Counted from the first letter of the stretch, positions 32,570 to 41,556 are shown. The stretch is 64,000 nucleotides of DNA from CBDBON01 sp965208395 (GCA_965208395.1 CBDBON010000001.1:186001-250000); one strand, 5' to 3'. Notes: a model not told the origin generated them from the letters alone. Translations and numbers: made by a program.

Positions 32570-32752
32570 ATGGCTAAGTTACTGGTGACCTGGAAGAGGA
32601 GCGGGATAGGGTTTCCCAGAGACCAGCGCCGCACCATCGAGAGCTTGGGGCTTCGGCGGCTGAATCACACCGTTGAGCACGAGGACACGCCCTCGATACG
32701 AGGTATGGTGGATAAGGTCTCTCATCTGGTCGAAGTGACCGAGGAACGGTGA
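32570..32752 (+). CDS. rpmD: 50S ribosomal protein L30
   Basis: 60 residues from ATG 32570. LLVTWKRSGIGFPRDQRRT, LGLRRLNHTVEHEDTPSIRG and MVDKVSHLVEV match uL30. It is 19 bases before rplO. Confidence 0.94.
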   Translation: MAKLLVTWKRSGIGFPRDQRRTIESLGLRRLNHTVEHEDTPSIRGMVDKVSHLVEVTEER

Positions 32753-32771
32753 CGCTAGGGGCGAGCGGGCC

Positions 32772-33217
32772 ATGCAGCAACACACTCTGAGATCTCCAAA
32801 GGGAGCAGGCAGGCCGCGCAAGCGGGTAGGCCGCGGCGACGGCAGCGGTCATGGCTCCTTTTCGGGCCGCGGCGTCAAGGGACAGAACTCCCGGTCCGGA
32901 GGCGGGTCCGCTTGGGCTTCGAAGGAGGGCAGCTTCCACTGATCAAGAAGCTTCCGAGCATGCGGGGCTTCACCAACATATTCCGGACCGAATACCAGGT
33001 CGTCAACGTGGGCAGTCTGGCCGATCTCCCGGCCGGTTCGGACGTGACGCTGGCTCGTCTGGCAGAGTTGAGTCTGATCAAGGCCGGTAAGGGTAGAGTC
33101 AAACTGCTCGGAAGAGGTGAGATCAATGTCGCCCTGACTGTGGAGGCTCATGCCTCCTCGCAGTCGGCGCGTAGCAAGATCGAGGCGGCGGGCGGCAGCG
33201 TGAGGGGGCCGAATTGA
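32772..33217 (+). pseudogene. rplO: 50S ribosomal protein L15, with an apparent 1-nt frameshift
   Basis: The frame from ATG 32772 encodes the L15 start (MQQHTLRSPKGAGRPRKRVG, then GHGSFSGRGVKGQNSRSGGG) but runs into TGA at 32940. The rest of L15 (LGFEGGQLPLIKKLPSMRGF to the end at 33217) is in another frame open from about 32912. The two join if one G is restored in the GGG run at 32904-32906, giving a normal length of about 148 residues with the GGVRxGFEGGQ core. Since L15 is needed for efficient growth and its operon neighbours are intact, a homopolymer base-call error is most likely. A real mutation or programmed frameshift is possible. Confidence 0.88.
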
Positions 33218-34554
33218 TGCGTCAGGCGCCGGCCGGCCGGGGCGAGGCCGTATCCAGGCCGCAGCTTATCCAGTCGATGATCGACGCCATGCGGGTCCCG
33301 GACCTCCGTGGCAAAATACTGTTCACCCTGGGAATGCTGGTCATCTTCCGCTTCGTCGCGCACGTGCCAGTGCCCGGCGTGGACACGCAGAACCTTTTGA
33401 ACGCCTTTCAACAGCAGGCGCTCCTCGGCTTCCTGGACGTCTTCAGCGGCGGGGCTCTGGCCAGCATGAGCGTGGCTGCCCTGGGTGTCTATCCCTACAT
33501 CACGGCGTCGATCGTCATGCAGATTCTGACGCCTGTGATACCGAACCTGAAGGCGCTGTCCCAGGAGGGGGAGTTCGGCCGTCAGAGGATGAACCAGATT
33601 ACCCACTATCTGACCGTGCCGATTGCCTTCCTACAGTCCTGGGGTACGCTGACGCTCCTCCAGCAGTCCGGAGTGCTGCCCGCAGTCAGCCTCGGCCTGA
33701 ACATGGATACCATATCGATGGTCATGGCGATGGTGGCGGGCACCATGTTCCTGGTCTGGCTCGGCGAGCTGATCACAGAGCGAGGACTGGGTAACGGCAT
33801 ATCGCTGATCATCTTTGGGGGCATCGTGGCGGGGTTCCCGTCGGTCGTTGGCCGCGGCTTCCTACAGAGCGGAGACCAAGGCGGACTGCTCCTGCTCGCC
33901 CTCTTCGGGTTCGGCATAATCTTCGTCATCGTGCTGTTCACCGAGGCGCAGCGGCGGGTGCCCGTCCAGTACGGACGGAGCGTCTTTCGCGGAGGCAGGA
34001 TGCAGAGGCAGAGCGGGTCGACATTCCTGCCCCTGCGGGTCAACTCTGCAGGCATGATCCCGCTGATCTTCGCCTCCTCGATCATCATCCTTCCGGCCAC
34101 GATCGCGAGCTACTTCAGGGATCCGCTGAGCGACGGTTTCATGGCCCGGTTCGCCAGGTTCACGTCCAACAGCCTGGATCCTGAGAACTTCGCCTACTGG
34201 GGTGCCCTGTTCGTACTTGTGGTGGTCTTCACATTCTTCTATACGATGGTGGTGTTCCAGCAGCAGAACCTCGCCGAGAGTTTGCAGAGGAACGGTGGGT
34301 TCATTCCCGGGATACGGCCCGGTCGCCCGACCCAGGAATACCTCACGCGCGTTCTTCTCCGGATCACCTGGGGAGGCGCCATATTTCTGGGTGCGGTGGC
34401 GATCGCGCCGTACTTCGTGACCCAGGCCACCGGCATCCGCGCGCTGCAGCTGAGCAGCTTCAGCCTCCTGATCATGGTGGGCGTGGCGCTCGATACGATG
34501 CGCCAGCTCGAGGCGCAGCTTCTGATGAGGAACTACGAGGGATTCATCCGGTAG
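33217..34554 (+). CDS. secY: Protein translocase subunit SecY
   Basis: 445 residues from ATG 33217, which overlaps the rplO stop (TGATG); TTG at 33214 is an alternative. It has ten predicted transmembrane helices; GVYPYITASIVMQIL, GERGLGNGISL-like ITERGLGNGISLIIF and FNPxxIAxNLQ-like NLAESLQRNGGFIPGIRPG segments match the Sec channel. SecY with SecE and SecG forms the export pore for SecA substrates and the membrane-insertion site. Position after rplO is the normal spc arrangement. Confidence 0.97.
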   Translation: MRQAPAGRGEAVSRPQLIQSMIDAMRVPDLRGKILFTLGMLVIFRFVAHVPVPGVDTQNLLNAFQQQALLGFLDVFSGGALASMSVAALGVYPYITASIVMQILTPVIPNLKALSQEGEFGRQRMNQITHYLTVPIAFLQSWGTLTLLQQSGVLPAVSLGLNMDTISMVMAMVAGTMFLVWLGELITERGLGNGISLIIFGGIVAGFPSVVGRGFLQSGDQGGLLLLALFGFGIIFVIVLFTEAQRRVPVQYGRSVFRGGRMQRQSGSTFLPLRVNSAGMIPLIFASSIIILPATIASYFRDPLSDGFMARFARFTSNSLDPENFAYWGALFVLVVVFTFFYTMVVFQQQNLAESLQRNGGFIPGIRPGRPTQEYLTRVLLRITWGGAIFLGAVAIAPYFVTQATGIRALQLSSFSLLIMVGVALDTMRQLEAQLLMRNYEGFIR

Positions 34555-35192
34555 TGAGGGTCGTACTACTCGGCCCTCCGGGGGCGGGAAAGGGTACCCA
34601 TGCGGCCGGGCTGGCCGCGGCGCTGGGCGTCGAGAGAGTGTCGTCGGGAGACCTGTTTCGAGAGCATCAGCGACAGGACACCGAGCTGGGTCGGCTGGCC
34701 CGCTCGTACATGGAGCGCGGGGAGCTGGTCCCCGACGAGGTAACGGTCGGAATGGTACTGGAGTGGATCGACGCACCTGGACATAGGAAGGGATTCGTGC
34801 TCGACGGATTCCCGCGCAACGTCGCTCAGGCGGAGGCGCTTGATAGCGCCTCGGACGATGGCGACGGCGTCGACAAGGTACTATATATCAGAGTAGGACA
34901 TGAGGAGCTGATGCGTCGGCTGACCGGAAGGCTGTTATGCCGCGACTGCCAAATCCCCTATCACCAGGACGCCTTACCTTCGGCGAGACCGGGGCAATGC
35001 GACGCCTGTGGAGGCGAACTCTACCGAAGGGATGACGACAGCCCAGCTGCGGTTCACACACGCATCCGGGTGTACGCCGAGGAGACTGAGCCCCTGGTAG
35101 GCTACTACCAAAGCGCGGGCAAGCTGAAAGACATAGATGGAGAGGGTTCGATAGAGACGGTCGGCAGAGCGCTGACCGCAGCGATCGCCTGA
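34554..35192 (+). CDS. adk: Adenylate kinase
   Basis: 212 residues from GTG 34554, overlapping the secY stop by one base. P-loop GPPGAGKGT at residues 7-15, AMP-binding region SSGDLFREH and LDGFPRN. The LID carries CRDC and CDAC, so it is the zinc-binding long form. The enzyme interconverts ATP, ADP and AMP. secY-adk-map-infA is the usual order in many phyla. Confidence 0.96.
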   Translation: MRVVLLGPPGAGKGTHAAGLAAALGVERVSSGDLFREHQRQDTELGRLARSYMERGELVPDEVTVGMVLEWIDAPGHRKGFVLDGFPRNVAQAEALDSASDDGDGVDKVLYIRVGHEELMRRLTGRLLCRDCQIPYHQDALPSARPGQCDACGGELYRRDDDSPAAVHTRIRVYAEETEPLVGYYQSAGKLKDIDGEGSIETVGRALTAAIA

Positions 35193-35219
35193 CGGCGACC
35201 CGGTGGATGGACGGAGAAC

Positions 35220-36035
35220 ATGAACGCGATAGGAAGACAGCCCGGCGGAGTGACGCTCAAGTCGGCAAGGGAGCTCGATCTGATGCGTGCGGCGGGTCGG
35301 GTCGTAGCCGCCGCTAAGGCGAAGGTGAAGGAAGCGATAGAGCCGGGGATCACCACTCTGGAGTTGGACCGGATAGCCGAAAAGGAGATCAGGGACCACG
35401 GAGCGATACCGTCTTTCAAAGGCTACAAGGCTGGCGGCACCATACCCTTTCCGGCCTCGATATGCGTGTCGGTCAACGAGGAGATCGTCCATGGCATCCC
35501 GGGCGATCGTACGCTCGAAGAGGGTGATCTCGTGAGTGTAGACGTCGGTGCGATCGTCGGAGGATTTCACGGCGACAGTGCCTTCACCTTCGGAGTGGGC
35601 ACCCTGTCCGAGGAGGCCCGGCGGTTGATGGAAGCGACGAGAGTAGCCCTGCGTCGAGGGATCGAAAAGGCGGTGGCCGGAGCCAGAGTGGGAGACATAT
35701 CGTCCGCCGTCCAGACCTATAGCGAGAGCATGGGGTACTCCGTCGTGAGGCAGTACGTGGGTCACGGAATCGGTCGCCGCATGCACGAGGAGCCGCAGGT
35801 CCCGAACTACGGCGTGCCGGGCAGGGGATACAAGCTGCGTAAGGGCATGACCATCGCCATAGAGCCGATGCTGAATGTGGGTGGATGGGAGACGGTGCAG
35901 CTTGAGGATGGCTGGACGGTCGCGACCGCCGACGGCAGCCTGTCGGCCCACTTCGAGGATACGGTGGCAATTACGGATAACGGCGTGGAGGTCCTCACCT
36001 CCGTCTTTGAATCCGGGGACACACAGGATGCCTAA
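35220..36035 (+). CDS. map: Type I methionine aminopeptidase
   Basis: 271 residues from ATG 35220. The metal ligands are in the right order: Asp in VSVDVGA, Asp in FHGDSAFTF, His in GHGIGRRMHEEP, Glu in AIEPM and Glu in HFEDTVA. It removes N-terminal Met from nascent proteins. GGTIPFPASICVSVNEEIVHGIP is the typical substrate-pocket segment, split here at residues 75-97. It overlaps infA by eight bases. Confidence 0.96.
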   Translation: MNAIGRQPGGVTLKSARELDLMRAAGRVVAAAKAKVKEAIEPGITTLELDRIAEKEIRDHGAIPSFKGYKAGGTIPFPASICVSVNEEIVHGIPGDRTLEEGDLVSVDVGAIVGGFHGDSAFTFGVGTLSEEARRLMEATRVALRRGIEKAVAGARVGDISSAVQTYSESMGYSVVRQYVGHGIGRRMHEEPQVPNYGVPGRGYKLRKGMTIAIEPMLNVGGWETVQLEDGWTVATADGSLSAHFEDTVAITDNGVEVLTSVFESGDTQDA

Positions 36036-36246
36036 GCGAGAGGTCATCGAGGTAGAAGGCACGGTAACGGAAGCGCTGCCGAACGCCAACTTCCGTGTGG
36101 AGCTGGCTAACGGGCACGAGGTGCTGGCCTACGTCTCCGGCAAGATCCGTCTCTACTTCATCCGGGTTTTGCCGGGTGATAGGGTCCTGGTCGAGTTGTC
36201 GCCATACGATCTTTCGCGGGGCAGGATCACCTACAGGTTCAAGTAG
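36028..36246 (+). CDS. infA: Translation initiation factor IF-1
   Basis: 72 residues from ATG 36028 (MPKREVIEVEGTV). The S1/OB fold includes LPNANFRVELANGHEVLAYV, SGKIRLYFIRVLPGD and SPYDLSRGRITYRFK, complete to the C-terminus. IF-1 occupies the A site during initiation. An in-frame extension to 35875 runs inside map and is not used. Confidence 0.96.
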   Translation: MPKREVIEVEGTVTEALPNANFRVELANGHEVLAYVSGKIRLYFIRVLPGDRVLVELSPYDLSRGRITYRFK

Positions 36247-36280
36247 GAGTGGCCGCCCGTCCGGCTGACGGAGGACAGGA

Positions 36281-36394
36281 ATGAAAGTATCTGCATCGGT
36301 AAAGAGGCGATGTGCAGACTGCAAGGTCGTCCGCCGCAAGGGAAGGACGCTGGTAATATGCAGGAATGCGCGGCATAAGCAGAGACAGGGATAG
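36281..36394 (+). CDS. rpmJ: 50S ribosomal protein L36
   Basis: 37 residues from ATG 36281, preceded by GGAGGACAGG. MKVSASVKRRCADCKVVRRK and VICRNARHKQRQG give the C-x2-C...C...H zinc set (C11, C14, C27, H32) of the zinc-type bL36. It is too short for many gene finders, but its position between infA and rpsM is canonical. Confidence 0.95.
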   Translation: MKVSASVKRRCADCKVVRRKGRTLVICRNARHKQRQG

Positions 36395-36442
36395 TCAGCG
36401 TCTGGCGGGAAACTAAGACATCCAACCGCAGGAGATCAACAG

Positions 36443-36826
36443 ATGGCGATAGTGGCCGGTGTCAACATTCCTGACAACAAGCGGGTCGAGATTTCGCTGC
36501 GTAGCATCTACGGGATCGGCGCGACTCAGGCGGCGGACGTCGTCCGGAAGGTCGGGATAGTCGGCAATCCGAGAGTTCGGGACCTGACTGATGAGCAGCT
36601 TACCGGCATCAGAGAGGTCGTCGATCGAGAGAAGCGAGTCGAGGGTGACCTCAGGCGCGAGATGAACATGAACATAAGGCGGCTGATAGACATAGGAACT
36701 TATAGAGGCCTGCGTCACCGACGCGGCCTCCCGGTACGAGGCCAGCGGACCCGGACCAACGCGCGGGCCAAGCGCGGCGCCAGGCGAGCCGTGGCCGGGC
36801 GCAGGCATACCGTTACCCGCAAGTAA
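36443..36826 (+). CDS. rpsM: 30S ribosomal protein S13
   Basis: 127 residues from ATG 36443. AGVNIPDNKRVEISLRSIYG with GIGATQA, and the C-terminal RGLRHRRGLPVRGQRTRTNA tail that reaches the tRNAs, identify uS13. It lies 29 bases before rpsK. Confidence 0.97.
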   Translation: MAIVAGVNIPDNKRVEISLRSIYGIGATQAADVVRKVGIVGNPRVRDLTDEQLTGIREVVDREKRVEGDLRREMNMNIRRLIDIGTYRGLRHRRGLPVRGQRTRTNARAKRGARRAVAGRRHTVTRK

Positions 36827-36855
36827 GACCGCTATCTATTCTAGGAGATATCAGA

Positions 36856-37242
36856 ATGGCTAGACGCCCCCGGACGAGACGGCGAGAGCGTAAGTCGGTT
36901 CCCGTCGGACGCGCCTACATCCAGTCCACCTTCAACAACACTCTGGTGACGTTGACCGACTCCGACGGAAACGTCCTGGCCTGGGGAAGCGCCGGCACCG
37001 TCGGGTTTTCCGGGTCGCGCAAGTCGACCGCGTTCGCGGCGCAGAGAGCTGGAGAGGATGCGGCTCAGAAGGGTATGGAGCACGGTCTGCGGGAGGTCGA
37101 AGTCTACGTGAGGGGGCCGGGAGCCGGTCGCGAAGCTGCCGTCCGGGCGCTCCAGGCCAGGGGTCTCCACGTCACGAGTATACGCGACGTGACCCCCATT
37201 CCTCATAACGGGTGTCGGCCAAGAAAGAGAAGGCGAGTTTGA
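36856..37242 (+). CDS. rpsK: 30S ribosomal protein S11
   Basis: 128 residues from ATG 36856. GRAYIQSTFNNTLVTLTD, SAGTVGFSGSRKSTAFAAQ and DVTPIPHNGCRPRKRRRV are diagnostic of uS11 on the 30S platform. Normally rpsD follows; here a membrane-protein gene intervenes and overlaps the end of rpsK. Confidence 0.97.
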   Translation: MARRPRTRRRERKSVPVGRAYIQSTFNNTLVTLTDSDGNVLAWGSAGTVGFSGSRKSTAFAAQRAGEDAAQKGMEHGLREVEVYVRGPGAGREAAVRALQARGLHVTSIRDVTPIPHNGCRPRKRRRV

Positions 37243-38189
37243 ACCAGGGATCGTACGAGACTCAGACGCCCGAGCGTCAGCGTCGGACAGTGTCCGAGCT
37301 CTCATTGGGTGGTCTGCTCAACGAGACGTTTGCCGTCTACGGCGCAAACCTCGGCCCTATTCTGCTCATCTCAGCGATCGTGCAGATACCGGCGGCTCTC
37401 CTCACGTTGGCGCCGATGTCCGGGCTCGTCGAGCTATTCGCATTGGGAGCGGTGAGCATAGTCGCGACGTCCTTGGCTCACGGCTCGATCACGTGGGCAG
37501 TCGCGCACTACTACGTCGATGGGACCGTAGACGCCCGGGCCTGCTTTCGCAGGGCTTGGTGGCGCATCCTGTCCCTCGGAACGCTCTTCCTGATCGTGGG
37601 AGTCGCAGTGCTGGGCTGGTATTTGCTCGTGTCCGCGGTGAGTGGTCCCGCGCTGGCTGACCCATCGTCTGCGGCCGATGCATCCGAAAGCGTGTCCGCC
37701 GCGGCGAGCATTCTCGCCATCGGGTGCTTCTTTCTGCTGGTCTATCTCATGGTCTACTTCGGCTTCGCTCCACAGGCGGTTATAATGGAGGGTCGCCGGC
37801 CCTTGGAGGCTATAAAGCGAAGCCTGGCTCTCGTGCGGAGATGCTGGTGGATGGTCTTCGTGCGACTGATCGCCATATCGTTGATCGTCTTGGGAATGTT
37901 CATCGCGCTGTCCCTGCCGGCGCAACTTATCGCCTCGGCAGAGGAGCCGATAGCGATTGCGGACACACTGAGCTTCCTGAGCGATATGGTCGTGGCAGTA
38001 CTTGTGTCGCCGCTCGTTGCGATAGGGGGCACTCTGATCTACTTCGACCTGAGAGCAAGAAAAGAGGGCTATGACTCCGAGGCTCTCACCATGGAGGTGT
38101 CGACGGCGGGCGCTGCCAGGCGGGAAGCGGACGTGACAGTCGGCCCGGGAACCAACCTGTTTGAAACGACCGGACGAGGAGGCCTGTAA
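37239..38189 (+). CDS. Multipass membrane protein inside the alpha operon
   Basis: 316 residues from TTG 37239, which overlaps the rpsK TGA by four bases; an in-frame GTG at 37212 is the alternative. About six hydrophobic segments are visible (around IGPILLISAIVQ, LFLIVGVAVLGWYLL, ILAIGCFFLLVYLMVY, LIAISLIVLGMF, MVVAVLVSPLVAIGGTLIYF). ELSLGGLLNETFAVYGANLGP and YFDLRARKEGYD resemble membrane domains of the glycerophosphodiester-phosphodiesterase-associated type, without a catalytic domain. Function is unknown. It lies between rpsK and rpsD, a place normally free of other genes, so it is co-transcribed with ribosome genes. Confidence 0.85.
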   Translation: MNQGSYETQTPERQRRTVSELSLGGLLNETFAVYGANLGPILLISAIVQIPAALLTLAPMSGLVELFALGAVSIVATSLAHGSITWAVAHYYVDGTVDARACFRRAWWRILSLGTLFLIVGVAVLGWYLLVSAVSGPALADPSSAADASESVSAAASILAIGCFFLLVYLMVYFGFAPQAVIMEGRRPLEAIKRSLALVRRCWWMVFVRLIAISLIVLGMFIALSLPAQLIASAEEPIAIADTLSFLSDMVVAVLVSPLVAIGGTLIYFDLRARKEGYDSEALTMEVSTAGAARREADVTVGPGTNLFETTGRGGL

Positions 38190-38201
38190 AGGGACACGGA
38201 T

Positions 38202-38831
38202 ATGGCTAGGTATACAGACCCGGTCTGCCGGCAGTGCCGTCGGATTGGTGAGAAGCTCTTCCTTAAAGGCGAGAGGTGCTATACGCCCCGCTGCGCCGTC
38301 GAGAGACGCAAACGCCCCCCCGGCGATCAGGTGCCGCGCAGAAGGCGCCCTTCCGACTGGGCGCTGCAGCTCCGCGAGAAACAGAAGGCCAGGTTCACCT
38401 ACGGCGTCCTCGAACGACAGTTCAGGAAATACTTCGACATGGCGCGGGAGCGACAGGGCGCGACGGGCGACAACCTGATCCAGATCCTCGAGACGAGACT
38501 GGACAACGTCATCTACAGGCTCTCCTTCGCCGACTCGCGTCGGCAGGGCCGGCAGCTTGTGAACCACGGACACTTCTCGGTTAACAGCAGACGTATGACG
38601 ATCCCGTCCTACCTCGTCAAGCCGGGCGACCTGATAAGCTGGAAGAGAATGAACGGATCGACACCGGACTACATTTCGGTGCTGACCGAGGACATCCCAA
38701 GGCGTCCCGTGCCGTCCTGGTTGAATCTCGATACTGGTCAGTTGACGGGACAGGTGGTGTCGTTGCCTGAGGCGGTTGAAGTGGATACGGGAATCGACGC
38801 CAGGCTGATCGTCGAGCTGTACTCCAAGTAG
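38202..38831 (+). CDS. rpsD: 30S ribosomal protein S4
   Basis: 209 residues from ATG 38202. The N-terminal zinc-type cysteines (CRQCRRIGEKLFLKGERC) are kept, then YGVLERQFRKYF and the S4 RNA-binding domain DNVIYRLSFADSRRQGRQLV. uS4 nucleates 30S assembly and guards decoding fidelity. It is 12 bases after the membrane-protein gene. Confidence 0.97.
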   Translation: MARYTDPVCRQCRRIGEKLFLKGERCYTPRCAVERRKRPPGDQVPRRRRPSDWALQLREKQKARFTYGVLERQFRKYFDMARERQGATGDNLIQILETRLDNVIYRLSFADSRRQGRQLVNHGHFSVNSRRMTIPSYLVKPGDLISWKRMNGSTPDYISVLTEDIPRRPVPSWLNLDTGQLTGQVVSLPEAVEVDTGIDARLIVELYSK

Positions 38832-38865
38832 GAGGGCGGCTCCGGAAGAGGGAGGAACTGAGTAT

Positions 38866-39906
38866 ATGGTCCTGGACTTCCAGACTCTGATTGCCACCGA
38901 GGCGCCCGAGGAAGAGGAGATCATCCCCGATCCGCAGGTCGCGGTTGAAGAGGCCGATGACACCTACGGCAAGTTCGTCGTCGAGCCGCTGGAGCCGGGA
39001 CACGGCGTCACCTTAGGGAACGCGATGCGGAGGGTACTGTACAGCTCTCTGCCGGGCACTGCCGTTACGTGGGTTAAGATAGAGGGCGTGCTCCACGAGT
39101 ACGCCACGATCCCCCACGTGCGGGAGGAGGTCTCTGAGTTCCTGCTGAACGTGAAGGGCATCCGGCTGAGGTCGGAGGTCGACCGCCCCGGCAAGCTCAG
39201 ACTCGAGGTGGCTGGCGAGGGGGAGGTCTGCGCCGGAGACATCATCTCCTCTGCCGACTTCCAGGTCGTAAACCCGGGGCTCCATCTGGCGGTGATGGAC
39301 TCCGCCGAGGCGAAGCTCTCCGTGGAGTTGAACGTCGAACGGGGTAAGGGGTACGAGATGGCGGTACACGGAGAGGGTCAGCCGATCGGCACCCTTCCAG
39401 TCGACGCCGTCTTCACCCCCATCAGAAAGGTGAACTACGGCGTCGAGAAGACGCGAGTAGGGCGGCGGACCGACTTCGAGCGGCTCCAGATCGAGGTCTG
39501 GACGGACGGGACCGTCACGCCCGTGGACGCGGTGTGCCAGGCTGGCAATATCCTGGTCAACCAGTTCTTCCTCTTCGCCAACACCCAGAAGGTCGTCGAG
39601 GAGGGTGTCTCAGGGACCCCGGCATTCAAGATACCGGCCGAGTACTACAACGTTCCGATCGAGAGGCTGGAGCTTTCGTCCCGCACCCTCAACTGTCTGA
39701 AGCGGGACGGCATCGACCGAGTGGGTCAGGTGCTGGAGCAGACCAAGCAGGAGCTTCTTCGCATACGCAACTTCGGCGAGAAGTCCTATACCGAGCTGTT
39801 CGAGCGTCTCCGCGACATGGACCTCGTGCCGCCCGAGCTTGACCCGGACCGAATCGAAGCTCAGCAGGAGGCAGAGACCGATGACGGTGAAGCTGACGAC
39901 GAGTGA
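38866..39906 (+). CDS. rpoA: DNA-directed RNA polymerase alpha subunit
   Basis: 346 residues from ATG 38866. The N-terminal domain (to about residue 240) has EPLEPGHGVTLGNAMRRVLY for dimerisation. The C-terminal domain includes IERLELSSRTLNCLKRDGI and RNFGEKSYTELFERL, which binds UP elements and activators. A 30-residue acidic tail follows. It assembles beta and beta-prime; its place after rpsD is canonical. Confidence 0.97.
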   Translation: MVLDFQTLIATEAPEEEEIIPDPQVAVEEADDTYGKFVVEPLEPGHGVTLGNAMRRVLYSSLPGTAVTWVKIEGVLHEYATIPHVREEVSEFLLNVKGIRLRSEVDRPGKLRLEVAGEGEVCAGDIISSADFQVVNPGLHLAVMDSAEAKLSVELNVERGKGYEMAVHGEGQPIGTLPVDAVFTPIRKVNYGVEKTRVGRRTDFERLQIEVWTDGTVTPVDAVCQAGNILVNQFFLFANTQKVVEEGVSGTPAFKIPAEYYNVPIERLELSSRTLNCLKRDGIDRVGQVLEQTKQELLRIRNFGEKSYTELFERLRDMDLVPPELDPDRIEAQQEAETDDGEADDE

Positions 39907-39939
39907 TATTCCGATGAAAGGCGATGAAGGAGCGGGTAG

Positions 39940-40293
39940 ATGAGGCATCGAGTCGCCGGGCGGAAACTGTCCCGGCCCACCGCACATCGCAAGGCGATGC
40001 TGAACGGTCTGGTTACAGATCTGATCCGGCACGAGACTATACGGACGACTGAGGCGAAGGCCAAAGAGGTCCGTCGTATGGCGGAGAAGATGATAGGTGA
40101 AGGGAAGAAGGGAGACCTCGCCGCCCGCCGGCGCGCCGCAGCGTCGCTAAGCGACAAGAAGGCCGTCGTAAAGCTGTTTGACGAGTTGGGCCCGCGATAC
40201 GAGTCTAGGGAAGGCGGCTATACACGGATGTTCAAGCTCGGTCCACGCAGGGGAGACGCAGCACCCGTGGCCATCCTCGAGCTTATGCCATAG
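39940..40293 (+). CDS. rplQ: 50S ribosomal protein L17
   Basis: 117 residues from ATG 39940. MRHRVAGRKLSRPTAHRKAM, NLxxxLI-like GLVTDLIRHETIRTTEAKAK and the ending GGYTRMFKLGPRRGDAAPVA are typical of bL17 at the tunnel exit. It is 13 bases before truA. Confidence 0.97.
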   Translation: MRHRVAGRKLSRPTAHRKAMLNGLVTDLIRHETIRTTEAKAKEVRRMAEKMIGEGKKGDLAARRRAAASLSDKKAVVKLFDELGPRYESREGGYTRMFKLGPRRGDAAPVAILELMP

Positions 40294-40306
40294 CCCGAGG
40301 CGACGC

Positions 40307-41080
40307 ATGAGGCTCGCCCTGATCGTCGAGTACGACGGTACGGAGTACCGTGGATTCCAGTACCAGGATCGAGTCCCGACCATCCAGGAGCGGATAGAGA
40401 GAGCGGTCACCAGATTCACAGGTGAAGAGGTAAGGATCAAAGGCGCAGGGAGAACAGACGCGGGAGTGCATGCCGAGGCGCAGGTCGTAGCGTTCGACAC
40501 GGTCTCGGACCATCGGCCGAAGCGATTCGAAAAGGCACTCAACTACTACCTTCCGGAGGACATATCAGTCCGAGCGGCGTACCGGGTCGAAGGATCGTTC
40601 GACCCGCGGAGAGATGCGATCACCCGAAGATACCGCTATTCAATCATCAACAGAGAGGCGCGCTCACCGCTGCGGCGAAGATGGGCGCATCTGGTAAGGG
40701 ATACACTCGACATCGTACCTATGCAGGAGGCCGCTAGATTGTTCCTGGGGACTCACGACTTCGCTGGCTTCTCCGCTCCACTGGGGAATCCGGAGGTCGG
40801 CACCGTCCGGCGCATCGTCGACTCGGTGCTGCGGCGATGCGGCGATCTCGTTACGTTCGAGGTGGAGGGCAACGCTTTTCTCCCGCACCAGGTTCGAAGG
40901 ATGGCGGGCGTGCTGGTGGAGCTGGGTCGAAACAGGATGACGATCGATGAGATGAAGGGGATACTGGACCGGCGTCCCGATAGTGGGGTCGCCCACTCCC
41001 TGCCGCCGCAAGGACTCTGTCTGGTGGGTGTAACCTACCCGAACTTCCCCCCGCAGAAGGTGGATTCCAATGACGACTAA
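40307..41080 (+). CDS. truA: tRNA pseudouridine(38-40) synthase TruA
   Basis: 257 residues from ATG 40307, chosen over a longer in-frame start inside rplQ. EYDGTEYRGFQYQ and GAGRTDAGVHAEAQV hold the catalytic Asp, and LPHQVRRMAG is seen near the C-terminus. It makes pseudouridine in the anticodon stem-loop. It overlaps rplM by 11 bases; truA-rplM-rpsI is a common order. Confidence 0.95.
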   Translation: MRLALIVEYDGTEYRGFQYQDRVPTIQERIERAVTRFTGEEVRIKGAGRTDAGVHAEAQVVAFDTVSDHRPKRFEKALNYYLPEDISVRAAYRVEGSFDPRRDAITRRYRYSIINREARSPLRRRWAHLVRDTLDIVPMQEAARLFLGTHDFAGFSAPLGNPEVGTVRRIVDSVLRRCGDLVTFEVEGNAFLPHQVRRMAGVLVELGRNRMTIDEMKGILDRRPDSGVAHSLPPQGLCLVGVTYPNFPPQKVDSNDD

Positions 41081-41552
41081 AGCGAAGCCGTACCGGACCA
41101 AAGCGTCCGACCTCAATCCAGAGTGGCACGTAATAGACGCCGACGGGCAGACGTTGGGACGTCTCTCATCAGAGATCGCCGTGCTGCTCCAGGGCAAGCA
41201 CAAGCCGACCTACGCGCCCTATCTGAACACGGGCGACTATGTTGTCGTCATCAACGCTGAGAAGGTGCGGGTTACCGGCAAGAAGCTTGAACAGAAGATG
41301 TACTATCGTCACAGCGGCTACCCAAGCGGGATAAAGCAGCGGAGCCTGTCTAAGGTGATGGCTATCTCGCCAGCCGAGGCCATCAGGCACGCCGTCAAGG
41401 GTATGCTGCCGAAAAGCGCCCTGGGACGGCGCATGCTCTCCTGTTTAAAGGTATACGCCGGGGACTCTCATCCCCACGAGGCGCAGGTGATAGCGACCGA
41501 GAAGAGTCGTGCGGTCCGGACGACAGCAGCGGCTACGCAAAAGGAAGAGTGA
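41070..41552 (+). CDS. rplM: 50S ribosomal protein L13
   Basis: 160 residues from ATG 41070. WHVIDADGQTLGRLSSEIA, LQGKHKPTYAPYLNTGDYVV and RHSGYPSG identify uL13, slightly longer than usual (about 145) because of N- and C-terminal tails. It is four bases before rpsI. Confidence 0.96.
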   Translation: MTTKAKPYRTKASDLNPEWHVIDADGQTLGRLSSEIAVLLQGKHKPTYAPYLNTGDYVVVINAEKVRVTGKKLEQKMYYRHSGYPSGIKQRSLSKVMAISPAEAIRHAVKGMLPKSALGRRMLSCLKVYAGDSHPHEAQVIATEKSRAVRTTAAATQKEE

Positions 41553-41556
41553 GTAA

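Noticed and set aside
32851..33090. Plus-strand open frame within rplO in a third frame
   Set aside because: It is out of frame with both L15 halves and has no similarity to L15.
37434..38963. 509-residue minus-strand open frame over the membrane protein and rpsD
   Set aside because: Mirror frame of rpsD and the membrane-protein gene; no coherent motifs.
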